From: Paraburkholderia rhizosphaerae | GTDB lineage: Bacteria > Pseudomonadota > Gammaproteobacteria > Burkholderiales > Burkholderiaceae | Direction: 5' to 3' | Length of the DNA stretch: 64,000 bases | Assembly: GCF_004366595.1 (NCBI RefSeq) | Contig: NZ_SORE01000003.1 | Coordinates: forward strand, 1-64,000 | Part shown: positions 54,960 to 64,000 of the stretch, one piece after another | How the letters are laid out: each line of letters opens with the position of its first letter | Numbering within the stretch: the first letter of the stretch is position 1 | Program-made: the position numbers and the translations under genes | Notes under the pieces: generated by a model | Seen by the model: the letters and a program-made list of their open reading frames with translations, nothing else | Told to the model about the DNA's origin: nothing | The model's database searches: none

Positions 54960-55940
54960 GTGCCCAAGTCCAGCGAAAAACTCGATCTCGCGACGCGTGC
55001 TGCCTGGCTGTATTACGTGGCGGGCAATACGCAGAACGAAATCGCCGAAAAGTTGCAGGTGTCGCGGCCGGTCGCGCAGCGGCTGGTCGCGTTCGCGGTC
55101 GAAAAAAATCTGATTCGCGTGCGGGTCGACCATCAGCTGGCCGAGTGTCTCGCGCTCGCCGATGAACTGTCGAAACGGTATGGGCTCGCGATGTGCGAAG
55201 TCGTGCCAGTCGACAACGATACGCAGGAAGAGATCGACCGGAAGCTTGCGGTGGCCGGCGCGCAGGTGATGGAGCGGTATCTGGGCGAAGAAAAACCGAT
55301 GATCGTCGCGGTCAGCAGCGGACGCACGCTGAAGGCGGTGGTCGATCAGGTCGGGCAGCTCGATCGGCCGCAGCATCGGCTGGTGTCGATGGTCGGCGCG
55401 ATTGCGCACGACGGGTCGTCGAATCGGTATGACGTCGCGCTGCATATCTCCGAGAAGACCGGCGGCAAGCATTTTCTGTTGCCTGCGCCGTTGATCGCCG
55501 ATAGCGAGGCCGAGCGCGCGCAATGGTGCAATCACCGGCTTTATCGGATCGTCGAGTCGCTATCGGGCGACGCGGATGTCGCGTTTATCGGCATCGGCAA
55601 TATCGGGCTCGGTTGCCCGCTGCATGAAGACGGCTTCATCACCTCCGACGAAGTGGCGGAATTGATGGAATTGGGCGCGGTCGCGGAACTGCATGGTTTG
55701 CCGATTTCGGCGGACGGTGCGCGCATCGAGTCGCCGACCGAACGGCGCGTGACCAGTATCCGGCCCGTATCGCCGCCAAAGCGCCCAACCATCGGCTTTG
55801 CGTGTGGTGAGCGCAAGCGCACCGCGGTGATCGCCGCGCTAAAAGGCGGATGGCTGTCCGGGCTCGTCACCGACGAATTGTGCGCGCGCGAGGCACTCGA
55901 AGAGGCGGCCGATGCGGGGTTGAAAGAACGCGCGCGCTAA
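54960..55940 (+). CDS. SorC/DeoR-type sugar-binding transcriptional regulator
   Basis: A 326-residue regulator of the SorC family. The HTH is at about 10-50 (AAWLYYVAGNTQNEIAEKLQ, then VSRPVAQRLVAFAVEKNLIR). The C-terminal sugar-phosphate-binding domain has AVSSGRTLKAVVDQ, VSMVGAIAHDGSSNRYDVAL, IGIGNIG and FACGERKRTAVIAALKGGWL, ending SGLVTDELCAREAL. It sits in the dalD-xylB locus and likely senses the phosphorylated ketose or polyol. A GTG start at 54960 is chosen; no close ribosome site is clear. Confidence 0.9.
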   Translation: MPKSSEKLDLATRAAWLYYVAGNTQNEIAEKLQVSRPVAQRLVAFAVEKNLIRVRVDHQLAECLALADELSKRYGLAMCEVVPVDNDTQEEIDRKLAVAGAQVMERYLGEEKPMIVAVSSGRTLKAVVDQVGQLDRPQHRLVSMVGAIAHDGSSNRYDVALHISEKTGGKHFLLPAPLIADSEAERAQWCNHRLYRIVESLSGDADVAFIGIGNIGLGCPLHEDGFITSDEVAELMELGAVAELHGLPISADGARIESPTERRVTSIRPVSPPKRPTIGFACGERKRTAVIAALKGGWLSGLVTDELCAREALEEAADAGLKERAR

Positions 55941-55959
55941 CGCCAACATCATGCGCCGC

Positions 55960-56904
55960 TCATCCATTGGCGGGCATGAACCAACGGTTCGCGACACCGT
56001 AAAACATCTCGTCCGCTTCGCTCGCTGAGTAGTCGTGGAGCATGTCGGTGTAACGCCGATAGACTTCCGCAAATCCGACCGACAGGCCGGCGATCGGCAT
56101 ATGACTGCCGAACATGCAACGTGACACGCCCATCGTTTCGATCGTCGTCGACACCCAGCGCGCCGCGTCCTGAATCGACCATTTCATGCCGAACAGGCAT
56201 TCGAGCGCGGAGATGTCCATGCGGATGTTGTCGCAGCCGGCAAGTTCGTGCAGGTCGCGCTTCCAGCGCGCGAAGCCTTCGTCCGACAGGTCGAGCGGCC
56301 AGCCCATCAACGCGGCGGTGAAACCGATATCCGGATGGCTGCGCACCACTTCAATCAGATCCGGCAACTGCGATGCGAACGCATAAAGGCCGCATTTCAG
56401 GTCATATCGCTTCAGTATCGCAAGCCGGCGGTTCCATTCCGGGTCGCGCATCAGATCGCCGCGCTTTGCAAAGCGTTTGCGCGGATTCGCGTCATCCCAC
56501 ACCACGTGCTCACGAATCGCAGTGAGATCCGGCAAACCCGCGTACAGATCGAGCTTCTGCTCGAGCGCCGGATCGAGGAACTCGACCACCGCGCACAGCG
56601 CAATACGGAGGTTGCCGGCATGCGGGTTACCGTTGCGCGGCCTGCTTTCGTTTGCCAGCCGTTGCGCCCACGCGGCTTCCTGGTATGCATCGGTCGACAG
56701 AAACTCGTGCCAGACGACGCCCTCGACCGGGTAGCCGGTGGCATCCGCGAGATAGTCGGCGGGCAGATAACGCCGTGGAAGCGCATCGTAGTTGCCGACA
56801 AACGCTTCGAACCCCTCATCGTGACGCTCAAAAAACGGATACTGGTTTTCCGTGCGATCGACGAAGTGAACGTGCGAATCGATAATTCTCCGCGGAATAG
56901 TCAT
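55960..56904 (-). CDS. Amidohydrolase family protein (amidohydrolase_2)
   Basis: A 314-residue TIM-barrel hydrolase. Metal-binding His11 and His13 are in RIIDSHVHFVD near the start. MGWPLDLSDEGFARWKRDLH, CMFGSHMPIAGLSVGFAEVY and a final ANRWFMP complete the pattern of the 2-pyrone-4,6-dicarboxylate lactonase/aminocarboxymuconate-decarboxylase-like group. Lactonases of this class act on sugar or aromatic lactones. It converges on the SorC gene 19 bp away and may belong to the polyol/sugar locus. Substrate unknown. Confidence 0.88.
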   Translation of the reverse strand: MTIPRRIIDSHVHFVDRTENQYPFFERHDEGFEAFVGNYDALPRRYLPADYLADATGYPVEGVVWHEFLSTDAYQEAAWAQRLANESRPRNGNPHAGNLRIALCAVVEFLDPALEQKLDLYAGLPDLTAIREHVVWDDANPRKRFAKRGDLMRDPEWNRRLAILKRYDLKCGLYAFASQLPDLIEVVRSHPDIGFTAALMGWPLDLSDEGFARWKRDLHELAGCDNIRMDISALECLFGMKWSIQDAARWVSTTIETMGVSRCMFGSHMPIAGLSVGFAEVYRRYTDMLHDYSASEADEMFYGVANRWFMPANG

Positions 56905-57069
56905 GGTGCAGCCTCGTCGCGTGGCGTTGTCGGTACAGCACAACGCACAGCATAGGCGCGGATCGCCACGCGCCCAAGGCAACTGGCCACACTATTCGGC
57001 GCGGTATGCCGCGCGACACCCGCTACGACTGCTTCGACGCGTCGAACATTGAACCGGCAAAGGTGGAGA

Positions 57070-57318
57070 TCAGCTTGCCCTGGTTTTCGCGCCAGATGCG
57101 ATCGCCTGCAACGCAGCACTGCGCGCGCTCTCGATCGCCGCGGCTTCGCTCGCATACATCGTGTCGCTCTCGACGCGCTGATACGGCAGGATTTCACCAT
57201 CATCGTCGGTCGGCGCGGTCACGGTTCGCACCGCCGCATACGCGGTCCAGCCGCCGTTCTGAATCGACTGCATCGCCGACAGTACCAGTTGATATCGTCC
57301 AAGCGTTTCGATGTGCAT
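57070..57318 (-). CDS. Small hypothetical protein, 82 residues
   Basis: A short protein starting MHIETLGRYQLVLSAMQSIQ, with NGGWTAYAAVRTVTAPTDDD, YQRVESDTMYASEAAAIESA and a helical Ala-rich end. A GGAGAAAA ribosome site lies 4 bp before the ATG, and codon use fits the genome. No family is recognised. It reads like a small soluble alpha/beta fold with conserved aromatic residues. It is convergent with nothing and stands alone between the amidohydrolase and pntB. Confidence 0.7.
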   Translation of the reverse strand: MHIETLGRYQLVLSAMQSIQNGGWTAYAAVRTVTAPTDDDGEILPYQRVESDTMYASEAAAIESARSAALQAIASGAKTRAS

Positions 57319-57484
57319 GATTTTCTCCAGTCAAAGAGGCTTGTTGCCGATGTTGCGTCGCATCTTGCCCAGTCCCAGGCGGCCCGAGCGGCGCCGGTAA
57401 CGGGGCGGCGTGCTATCGCGCGCCGCCCTGTTTCGCACCGCCGCCGTGCGAGCCTCGTCGCTATTCGCGATCAATCGGCGCTGC

Positions 57485-58885
57485 TTACGCGCTCAGTTGC
57501 GCAAGCAACGCTTCGACGCTGCGCTTCGCGTCGCCGAACAGCATCCGCGTGTTCTCCTTGTAGAAGAGCGGATTGTCCACGCCCGCATAGCCGCTCGCCA
57601 TGCTGCGCTTGGACACGATCACCGTGTTCGCCTTCCACACTTCGAGCACCGGCATGCCGGCGATCGGGCTGCCCGCATCCTCGAGCGCCGCCGGATTCAC
57701 GATGTCGTTCGCGCCGATCACGAGCACGACATCCGTGCTGCTGAAGTCCTCGTTGATCTCGTCCATTTCGAGCACGATGTCATACGGCACTTTCGCTTCC
57801 GCGAGCAGCACGTTCATATGGCCCGGCAAGCGCCCGGCGACCGGATGAATGCCGAAGCGCACCTTCACGCCCTTGTCGCGCAGCTTGCGGGTGATCTCGC
57901 TGATCGTCGTTTGCGCCTGGGCGACCGCCATCCCGTAACCGGGCACGATCACCACTTCGGACGCGTCGCGCAGCAGCGCGCCGACTTCGTCGACCGAGAC
58001 CGGCACCACTTCGCCTTCGATCGCCGCGGCAACCGTGGTCACCGTGCCGAAGCCGCCGAAAATCACCGACAGGAACTTGCGGTTCATCGCGCGGCACATG
58101 ATGTAGCTCAGAATCGCGCCGCTCGAACCGACCAGTGCGCCGGTCACGATCAGCAGATCGTTGCTGAGCATGAAGCCGGTCGCGGCTGCCGCCCAGCCGG
58201 AGTAGCTGTTCAGCATCGACACGACCACCGGCATGTCCGCCCCGCCGATCGCCATCACCAGATGCACGCCAATCAGCGCGGCGATCGCAGTCATCGTCAG
58301 CAGCGGACCGATGCCTTGCGCGGGCGTTTCCGCCGTCAGGAACAGATAGCCGAGCGCGACCGACGCCAGCACGCCGACGATGTTCAGCAAATGCCGCATC
58401 GGCAGGATCAACGGCTTGCCGCCGACTGTCCCTTGCAGCTTCAGGAACGCGACGATCGAGCCGGTGAAGGTCACCGCGCCGATGAATACGCCGAGATAGA
58501 TTTCGACGTCATGGATGGTTTTGCCGGCGCCGCCGAAGCTCGCCGCGTTTTCCGCGGCCGGCGACAGGTAGCTCGCGTATGCGACGAGCACCGCTGCAAG
58601 ACCGACGAAGCTGTGCAGCGCCGCGACGAGTTGCGGCATCTGCGTCATCTCGACGCGCCGCGCGAGCACCGCGCCGCCCGCCACGCCGATCGCCATCAGC
58701 ACGACGACGACCGGCAACGCCGCGCCGCCCGACAGGCACAGCGTCGTGACGATGGCGATCGCCATGCCGGCGACGCCATACAGATTGCCGCGCCGCGCGG
58801 ACGCGGGATTGCTCAGGCCGCGCAGGCTCAAGATAAACAGCGCGCTCGCGACCAGATAGGCCATGCTGCCGATTCCGTTTTGCAT
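57485..58885 (-). CDS. pntB: NAD(P) transhydrogenase subunit beta
   Basis: A 466-residue membrane subunit (domains II and III). The N-terminal 260 residues hold about nine membrane helices ([40 protein letters not shown]). The C-terminal NADP(H) domain has [55 protein letters not shown] and the end [20 protein letters not shown]. It couples proton entry to hydride transfer from NADH to NADP. 10 bp after pntA. Confidence 0.97.
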   Translation of the reverse strand: MQNGIGSMAYLVASALFILSLRGLSNPASARRGNLYGVAGMAIAIVTTLCLSGGAALPVVVVLMAIGVAGGAVLARRVEMTQMPQLVAALHSFVGLAAVLVAYASYLSPAAENAASFGGAGKTIHDVEIYLGVFIGAVTFTGSIVAFLKLQGTVGGKPLILPMRHLLNIVGVLASVALGYLFLTAETPAQGIGPLLTMTAIAALIGVHLVMAIGGADMPVVVSMLNSYSGWAAAATGFMLSNDLLIVTGALVGSSGAILSYIMCRAMNRKFLSVIFGGFGTVTTVAAAIEGEVVPVSVDEVGALLRDASEVVIVPGYGMAVAQAQTTISEITRKLRDKGVKVRFGIHPVAGRLPGHMNVLLAEAKVPYDIVLEMDEINEDFSSTDVVLVIGANDIVNPAALEDAGSPIAGMPVLEVWKANTVIVSKRSMASGYAGVDNPLFYKENTRMLFGDAKRSVEALLAQLSA

Positions 58886-58895
58886 GTCGGTCTCC

Positions 58896-60488
58896 TTATT
58901 CGCCGCGCTGGAACATGTTCAGCATGCGTTGGGTCACGAGGAACCCGCCTGCGATATTGATCGTCGCGATCAGCAGCGCGAGGCCCGCGAGCACCGCGAC
59001 GAGCGGGCCCGGTGCGCCGATCTGCAACAGCGCGCCGATCACGATAATGCCGCTGATCGCATTGGTCACGCTCATCAGCGGCGTATGCAGCGCCGGCGTC
59101 ACGTTCCATACGACCTGATAGCCGACGAAGATCGCCAGCACGAACACCGTGAAGTGCGCGATAAACGCGGGCGGCGCGACTGCGCCGAGCGCGGCGATCA
59201 ACACCGCGGCAAGCACCAGCCCGACGATGCCCATCGTCGCCGCGCGGCGCCGTTGCTCGTCCGTGACCGCGGCGCCCGCGCCATGCGCAGCGGGCTTCGG
59301 TTGCGCGGCCGCGTTCGCGGCAGGCGCCACGGGCGCCGGTGCTGCGCGCTTCGGCGTCGGCCATTTGATCTCGCCGTTGCGGATCACCGTCATGCCGGCG
59401 ATCACTTCGTCTTCGAGATTCACGACGATCTCGCCGTCCTTCTGCGGCGTGAGATCGGTGAGCAGGTGCCGCAGGTTCGTGCCGTATAGCTGGCTTGATT
59501 GCGTCGCCATCCGTGAAGGCAGATCCGCATAGCCGATCATCGTCACGCCTTCGGCCTGCGTCGCGACGCCCGGTTTCGTCAACTCGCAGTTGCCGCCCTG
59601 CTCGGCCGCCAGATCGACGATCACGCTGCCATAGCGCATGCTGCGCACCATGTCTTTCGTAATCAGCTTCGGCGCGGGCTTGCCCGGAATCAGCGCGGTC
59701 GTCACGATCACGTCGACTTCCTTCGCCTGCGCGGCGAACAGCGCCATTTCCGCTTCGATAAACGCCGGGCTCATTTCCTTCGCGTAGCCGCCCGAGCCGC
59801 TGCCGTCTTCCTGGTAGTCGAGTTCGAGGAATTCCGCACCCATGCTCTCGACCTGCTGCCGTACTTCAGGCCGCGTGTCGAACGCGCGCACGATCGCGCC
59901 GAGACTGCGCGCTGCGCCAATCGCCGCGAGGCCCGCGACGCCCGCGCCGATCACCATCACCTTGGCCGGCGCGATCTTGCCGGCCGCCGTGATCTGCCCC
60001 ATAAAGCCGCGGCCGAACTGATGCGCGGCCTCGATCACCGCGCGATAACCCGCCATGTTCGCCATCGAGCTCAGCGCATCGATCTTCTGCGCGCGCGAGA
60101 TGCGCGGCACGCAGTCCATCGCGAGCACGGTGATGTTGCGTGCACGCAGCTGCTCGAGCAGTTCCGGGTTCTGCGCGGGCCAGATAAAGCTGATCAGCGT
60201 CGTGCCTTCGCGCAGCAGCGCGATCTCGTCGACGCCCGCGGCATCACGCGAAGGCGCACGCACTTTCAGAATGATGTCGGCGGTCTGATGCACAGCCGTT
60301 GCGTCCGCAACGACCTGCGCGCCCGCCGCACGATACGAATCATCGGAGAACGCGGCCAGTTCGCCCGCGCCCGTTTCGATGGTCACCTTGAAACCGAGCT
60401 TCGACAGATGCCCGATCACCTCCGGCGTCAATGCAACGCGACGCTCGCCCGGATAACGCTCCCGCGGTACTCCAATCATCATTGGCAT
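58896..60488 (-). CDS. pntA: NAD(P) transhydrogenase subunit alpha
   Basis: A 530-residue subunit in the one-piece form, as in E. coli. Domain I (1-385) binds NAD(H), starting [20 protein letters not shown], with [20 protein letters not shown] and the conserved [15 protein letters not shown] Pro/Ala-rich linker (about 393-425) leads to four membrane helices ([20 protein letters not shown] and on). Some relatives split this into pntAA and pntAB; here the join is unbroken. GGGAG precedes the start. Operon pntA-pntB. Confidence 0.96.
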   Translation of the reverse strand: MPMMIGVPRERYPGERRVALTPEVIGHLSKLGFKVTIETGAGELAAFSDDSYRAAGAQVVADATAVHQTADIILKVRAPSRDAAGVDEIALLREGTTLISFIWPAQNPELLEQLRARNITVLAMDCVPRISRAQKIDALSSMANMAGYRAVIEAAHQFGRGFMGQITAAGKIAPAKVMVIGAGVAGLAAIGAARSLGAIVRAFDTRPEVRQQVESMGAEFLELDYQEDGSGSGGYAKEMSPAFIEAEMALFAAQAKEVDVIVTTALIPGKPAPKLITKDMVRSMRYGSVIVDLAAEQGGNCELTKPGVATQAEGVTMIGYADLPSRMATQSSQLYGTNLRHLLTDLTPQKDGEIVVNLEDEVIAGMTVIRNGEIKWPTPKRAAPAPVAPAANAAAQPKPAAHGAGAAVTDEQRRRAATMGIVGLVLAAVLIAALGAVAPPAFIAHFTVFVLAIFVGYQVVWNVTPALHTPLMSVTNAISGIIVIGALLQIGAPGPLVAVLAGLALLIATINIAGGFLVTQRMLNMFQRGE

Positions 60489-60865
60489 GGCAATGCTCCC
60501 ATTCGACGTTTCAAATCCTGTTCTGCGGTGCGCCCGGCGCGCTTCGCGAGGCGCCTCGGCATCCCGCGCGCCGCAATTCAAGCGCGCAGCCGCGCACACC
60601 TCTGCATCGGCGTGATGCCGCTGCAAGGCGCTCAATCCTGTTGTCAGATGGTCGGTCAGCCGCGAAACGCGGGCTTTCTGGCCCAGTGGTCCGTTTGGGG
60701 GGAAGGACCGCTGGCCGCTTGCGGCTCGCTTCGACGCGAGCCTATATCGCTTTGCTTCGTGTTCGTTATCCGGCAGATTCACTGGCACCGGCATGCTGGC
60801 ATCCGCATACCGGTGGGCTCGCGCGCGTCATCGGCGCGCCTCAATGGCCTACATCGCGGCGTATG

Positions 60866-61297
60866 TCACGCGCCGACTTTCGCTTCCAGTTCCGTCACGC
60901 GCTTGCGTAGCGCGCGGTCTTCGGCGAAGCGCACCGTCTCGTCGCGGATGATCGCGACAATCCCGGTCACGTCGCCTTGTGGCGAATGCAATAGCGCGAC
61001 CGTGAACGCGATCGACATCGCGCGGCCGGCTTTGTCGACGGCCGGCACTTTCAGCAGATCGTGGCCATAGCGCGTCTGCCCCGTCGCCATGGTCTTGTTG
61101 TAACCGTCCCAGTGACGGCCACGCAGCCGCTCGGGAATGATCAGATCGAGCGACTTCCCAAGCGCTTCGTCCTGCGTGTACCCGAACATCCGCTCAGCCG
61201 CGGGATTCCACAGCGTAATCGCGCCGTCCGGACCGGAGATGATCACGGCGTCGCCGATTGCGTTGACAAGCTGTTCAAAGTCGATGGTGGAGGCCAT
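60866..61297 (-). CDS. Single PAS-domain protein
   Basis: A 143-residue protein that is almost only a PAS/PAC domain. MASTIDFEQLVNAIGDAVII, GAITLWNPAAERMFGYTQDE and ALGKSLDLIIPERLRGRHWD match the PAS core; SIAFTVALLHSPQGDVTGIV with IIRDETVRFAED matches the PAC part. A short coiled coil ends it (RALRKRVTELEAKVGA). No output domain is present, so it must act through a partner or as a ligand sensor. It lies between pntA and frc on the same strand. Similar stand-alone PAS genes often sit beside oxalate or energy genes in Burkholderia, but I cannot name the partner. Confidence 0.85.
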   Translation of the reverse strand: MASTIDFEQLVNAIGDAVIISGPDGAITLWNPAAERMFGYTQDEALGKSLDLIIPERLRGRHWDGYNKTMATGQTRYGHDLLKVPAVDKAGRAMSIAFTVALLHSPQGDVTGIVAIIRDETVRFAEDRALRKRVTELEAKVGA

Positions 61298-61469
61298 GTT
61301 CTGTCGTCCGGGCTGTAGGGCTGTGCTCGCACGCGAGCTTTTGTCTCTCATTCATTAATGCGGCCGCCGTCCCGTTTTGCTGAACACGGGTACGGCGGCC
61401 GTCTGCTTCTACTGCAACTTCAACCGCGCTTACTGCAGGCTACGTCTGCTGCGAAATGCGTTTCCCACA

Positions 61470-62723
61470 TCAAACCGAGCGCGATTCACGCATCGTCTTG
61501 ATCTGCTCGTGGCTATAGCCCAGTTCGGCCAGCACTTCATCGGTGTGCTCGCCCAGCAGCGGCGACCCCGTGATTTCCGGCTTCAGGTCCGAGAACTTGA
61601 TCGGGCTGCCGACCGTCAGGTACTTGCCGCGTACCTTGTGGTCGACTTCGACGATCGAGCCGCTCGCGCGCAGCGATTCGTCGTTCGCCAGTTCCTTCAT
61701 CGTCAGCACCGGAGCGCACGGAATATCGAACTTGCGCAGGATGTCGACCGCTTCGAACTTCGTCTTGTCGGCGAGCCATGCTTCGATCGTCGCGAAGATG
61801 TCGAAGATGTGCGGCTGACGGGCTTCCGCCGTCGCGTAGTTCGGATCGGCGATCCATTCTGGCTTGCCGATTGCGCGGCAGATCGGCTCCCATGCATGGC
61901 CCTGAACCGTGAAGTAGATGTACGCGTTCGGATCGGTTTCCCAGCCCTTGCACTTCAACACCCAGCCCGGCTGGCCGCCGCCGCCCGCGTTGCCGCCGCG
62001 CGGCACCACGTCGCTGAACGTGCCGTGCGGGTATTGCGGATACTCTTCCAGATAGCCCAGGCGGTCCAGACGCTGCTGGTCGCGCAGCTTCACGCGGCAC
62101 AGGTTCAGCACGCTGTCCTGCATCGACACGGCCACCTTCTGGCCCTTGCCGGTCTGCTGGCGGCCGATGATCGCGGTCAGAATGCCGATCGCGAGGTGCA
62201 TGCCGGTGTTGCTGTCGCCCAGCGCTGCCGCGCTGACCGTCGGCGGGCCGTCCCAGAAGCCGGTCGTCGAAGCGGCGCCGCCGGCGCACTGCGCGACGTT
62301 TTCATAGACCTTCAGGTCCTGATAGTGGTGGCCGTCGCTGAAGCCCTTGACCGACGCGACGATCATTTTGGGGTTCAGTTCGTTGATGCGCTCCCACGAG
62401 AAGCCCATCCGGTCCAGTGCGCCCGGGCCGAAGTTTTCAACGAGGACATCCGATTCCTTGATCAGCTTTTCCAGCACTTCCTTGCCCGCGGCCGTCTTCG
62501 TGTCGAGCGTCAACGAACGCTTGTTGCTGTTGAGCATCGTGAAATACAGCGCGTCAGCGTCGGGAATGTCGCGCAACTGGTTACGCGTCACGTCGCCCGA
62601 GCCCGGACGCTCGACCTTGATCACGTCCGCACCGAACCACGCAAGCAGCTGCGTGCACGCCGGGCCGGCCTGTACGTGCGTAAAGTCGATGATCTTGATG
62701 CCTTCGAGGGGTTTGTTGCTCAT
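61470..62723 (-). CDS. frc: Formyl-CoA:oxalate CoA-transferase
   Basis: A 417-residue family III CoA transferase that moves CoA from formyl-CoA to oxalate. It starts [20 protein letters not shown] (6-25). The catalytic Asp170 is in [15 protein letters not shown], equivalent to Asp169 of Oxalobacter Frc. [14 protein letters not shown] contributes the glycine loop, and [18 protein letters not shown] follows. It lies 25 bp after oxc on the same strand, making the oxc-frc oxalate operon. Only the canonical domain order is seen here, in contrast to the CoA transferase near 4 kb. Confidence 0.96.
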   Translation of the reverse strand: MSNKPLEGIKIIDFTHVQAGPACTQLLAWFGADVIKVERPGSGDVTRNQLRDIPDADALYFTMLNSNKRSLTLDTKTAAGKEVLEKLIKESDVLVENFGPGALDRMGFSWERINELNPKMIVASVKGFSDGHHYQDLKVYENVAQCAGGAASTTGFWDGPPTVSAAALGDSNTGMHLAIGILTAIIGRQQTGKGQKVAVSMQDSVLNLCRVKLRDQQRLDRLGYLEEYPQYPHGTFSDVVPRGGNAGGGGQPGWVLKCKGWETDPNAYIYFTVQGHAWEPICRAIGKPEWIADPNYATAEARQPHIFDIFATIEAWLADKTKFEAVDILRKFDIPCAPVLTMKELANDESLRASGSIVEVDHKVRGKYLTVGSPIKFSDLKPEITGSPLLGEHTDEVLAELGYSHEQIKTMRESRSV

Positions 62724-62748
62724 TCAATTTCTCCAGGTGGGCTGGGGC

Positions 62749-64000
62749 TTACTTCTTGGCGCCGCTTTGCGGGTTCAGGTTGGTCAATCGGCCACTTTCG
62801 GTACCGGCCGTTTCGTCGATCACTGCATTGATCAAGGTGGGCTTGCCTGACTTGATCGCTTCCTGCAGCGCGTGGGTCAGTTCTTCCGGCGTCGTCGCGT
62901 TAAAGCCGATGCCGCCGAATGCCTCGATCATCTTGTCGTAACGCGCGCCCTTCACGAACACGGTCGGCGCGACGTCCTTGCCGCCGGTCGGGTTCACATC
63001 GGTGCCCTTATAGACGCCGTTGTTGTTGAACACGATCGTGCAGACCGGCAGGTCGTAACGGCAGATCGTTTCGAGTTCCATGCCGGAGAAGCCGAACGCG
63101 CTATCGCCTTCGATCGCGACCACTTGCGTGCCGCTCGTCACCGCGGCGCCAATCGCGAAGCCCATGCCGATACCCATGATGCCCCACGTGCCCGAATCGA
63201 AACGGCGACGCGGTTCGTACATGTCGATCACCGCACGTGCGTAGTCCAGCGTGTTCGCGCCTTCGTTGACGACGTTGATGTCCGGACGCGTCTTCAGCAC
63301 GTCGCGGATCGCGCGCAGCGCGCTGTGGAAGTTCATCGGCGACGGATTCTTCGCGAGCGTCGCGGCCATCTTTTCGAGGTTCGTGTTCTTCTTCTGCGTA
63401 ACGGCCGAGATCCACTCTGCCGGCGGCTTCGGGAAGTTTGCGTCGATACCCGCGACCAGCGCCGACACGCACGAACCGATATCGCCGATCAGCGGTGCTT
63501 CGATTGCGACGTTGCTGTCGATTTCAGTCGGAGCGATATCGATCTGCACGAAGCGCTTCGGGGCGGCGCCCCAGGTCTTGCCCTTGCCATGCGCGAGCAG
63601 CCAGTTCAGGCGCGCGCCGATCAGCACCACGCAGTCCGACTCCTGCAGCACGAACGAGCGCGCGGCGGATGCCGACTGTTCATGCGTATCCGGCAACAGG
63701 CCCTTGGCCATCGACATCGGCAGATACGGAATGCCGCTCTTTTCGACCAGATCGCGAATCGCCTTGTCGGCTTGCGCGTACGCGGCACCTTTGCCGAGCA
63801 GAATCAGCGGACGCTTTGCGCCCTTGATCACGTCGAGCGCGCGCTTCACCGAATCCGGCGCCGGCAGCTGACGCGGTGCCGCGTCGACCACCTTGATGAG
63901 CGATGCCTTCGCTTTCGCCGCGTCGATCACTTGCGAGAGCAGCTTGGCGGGCAGGTCCAGATAGACGCCGCCCGGACGGCCCGACACCGCTGCGCGGATC
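62749..64000 (-). CDS. oxc: Oxalyl-CoA decarboxylase, C-terminal part (5' end outside window)
   Basis: About 416 C-terminal residues of a ThDP enzyme that decarboxylates oxalyl-CoA to formyl-CoA. The open frame continues to the window edge. Visible parts: GRPGGVYLDLPAKLLSQVID, the central domain IGARLNWLLAHGKGKTW, and the C-terminal ThDP-binding block with DSAFGFSGMELETICRYDLP and NNNGVYKGTDVNPTGGKDVA. The C-terminal end PQSGAKK follows. Together with frc it detoxifies oxalate and yields formyl-CoA. Confidence 0.96.
   Translation of the reverse strand, partial: IRAAVSGRPGGVYLDLPAKLLSQVIDAAKAKASLIKVVDAAPRQLPAPDSVKRALDVIKGAKRPLILLGKGAAYAQADKAIRDLVEKSGIPYLPMSMAKGLLPDTHEQSASAARSFVLQESDCVVLIGARLNWLLAHGKGKTWGAAPKRFVQIDIAPTEIDSNVAIEAPLIGDIGSCVSALVAGIDANFPKPPAEWISAVTQKKNTNLEKMAATLAKNPSPMNFHSALRAIRDVLKTRPDINVVNEGANTLDYARAVIDMYEPRRRFDSGTWGIMGIGMGFAIGAAVTSGTQVVAIEGDSAFGFSGMELETICRYDLPVCTIVFNNNGVYKGTDVNPTGGKDVAPTVFVKGARYDKMIEAFGGIGFNATTPEELTHALQEAIKSGKPTLINAVIDETAGTESGRLTNLNPQSGAKK

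Noticed and set aside
57410..58960. Very long open frame on the plus strand opposite pntB
   Set aside because: It mirrors the codon pattern of pntB, is rich in Arg/His/Gln as antisense frames of high-GC genes are, and matches no family. The true gene is pntB.
61377..62831. Long plus-strand open frame opposite frc
   Set aside because: Antisense shadow of frc, with no family features and composition typical of a shadow frame.
1..64000. tRNA, rRNA or CRISPR genes
   Set aside because: I looked for T-loop patterns, conserved rRNA stretches and regularly spaced repeats in the intergenic gaps and found none. The short tandem repeats lack spacers.

Overview
The window looks like chromosomal DNA of a high-GC betaproteobacterium of the Burkholderiaceae (Burkholderia/Paraburkholderia/Caballeronia type). 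The reasons are strong GC bias at third positions, protein sequences that read like Burkholderia orthologues throughout, and familiar betaproteobacterial gene orders: lpxK-trm112-kdsB-adk, SirB1-murJ, rpsT-DUF3579-argF-argG, and kynR with kynBUA. This assignment rests on reading alone. Both ends are cut: an IS256-type transposase enters from the left and an oxalyl-CoA decarboxylase gene leaves on the right. I found no tRNA, rRNA or CRISPR array.

Layout. 1-4 kb: IS256 transposase 3' part, a secreted Rap1a/Tai-like protein, an aldo/keto reductase and a GntR/UTRA regulator. 3-6 kb: a divergent pair, a CaiB/BaiF CoA transferase and a citrate-synthase-family enzyme that carries its own helix-turn-helix, with two palindromes between them. 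6-12.5 kb: DUF2917 and a MocR regulator, an MdtD-like exporter, a degenerate EAL protein and an ECF sigma factor with a long C-terminal extension. 12.5-16.5 kb: an orphan ClpP, a TetR regulator, a NYN-LOTUS protein and Fe-SOD. 16.8-23 kb: xseA, then the envelope operon lpxK-trm112-kdsB-adk, without the exbB/exbD pair I would expect before lpxK, and an SDR. 23-32.5 kb: SirB1-murJ, rpsT, DUF3579, argF, argG, murB, yajQ and plsY. 32.5-43.7 kb: ybaK, an acyl-CoA synthetase-like ligase, xerD-ogt, queG, tsaE-amiC, pirin, cnoX, tcdA and pdxH. 43.8-48 kb: cfa, DUF72, msrA and a flavin reductase. 48-51.6 kb: the complete kynurenine cluster. 51.7-57 kb: a D-arabinitol/mannitol-type dehydrogenase, xylulokinase and a SorC regulator, then an amidohydrolase. 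57-64 kb: pntAB, a single-PAS protein, and frc with oxc for oxalate breakdown.

How the genes work together. Tryptophan is opened to anthranilate by KynA, KynB and KynU under a KynR-like Lrp regulator. A polyol is oxidised to a ketose and phosphorylated under a SorC sensor. Oxalate is activated by Frc and decarboxylated by Oxc to formyl-CoA. PntAB couples the proton gradient to NADPH. ArgF and ArgG are consecutive arginine biosynthesis steps. Most of the rest is core housekeeping. The most unusual points are the HTH-citrate synthase with palindromic operators, the apparently permuted CoA transferase, the hairpin and T-tract directly before argF with no Shine-Dalgarno, DnaA-box-like sites in the xseA/lpxK gap, and the degenerate EAL protein. 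I did not see a clear multi-gene novel defence or secretion system.
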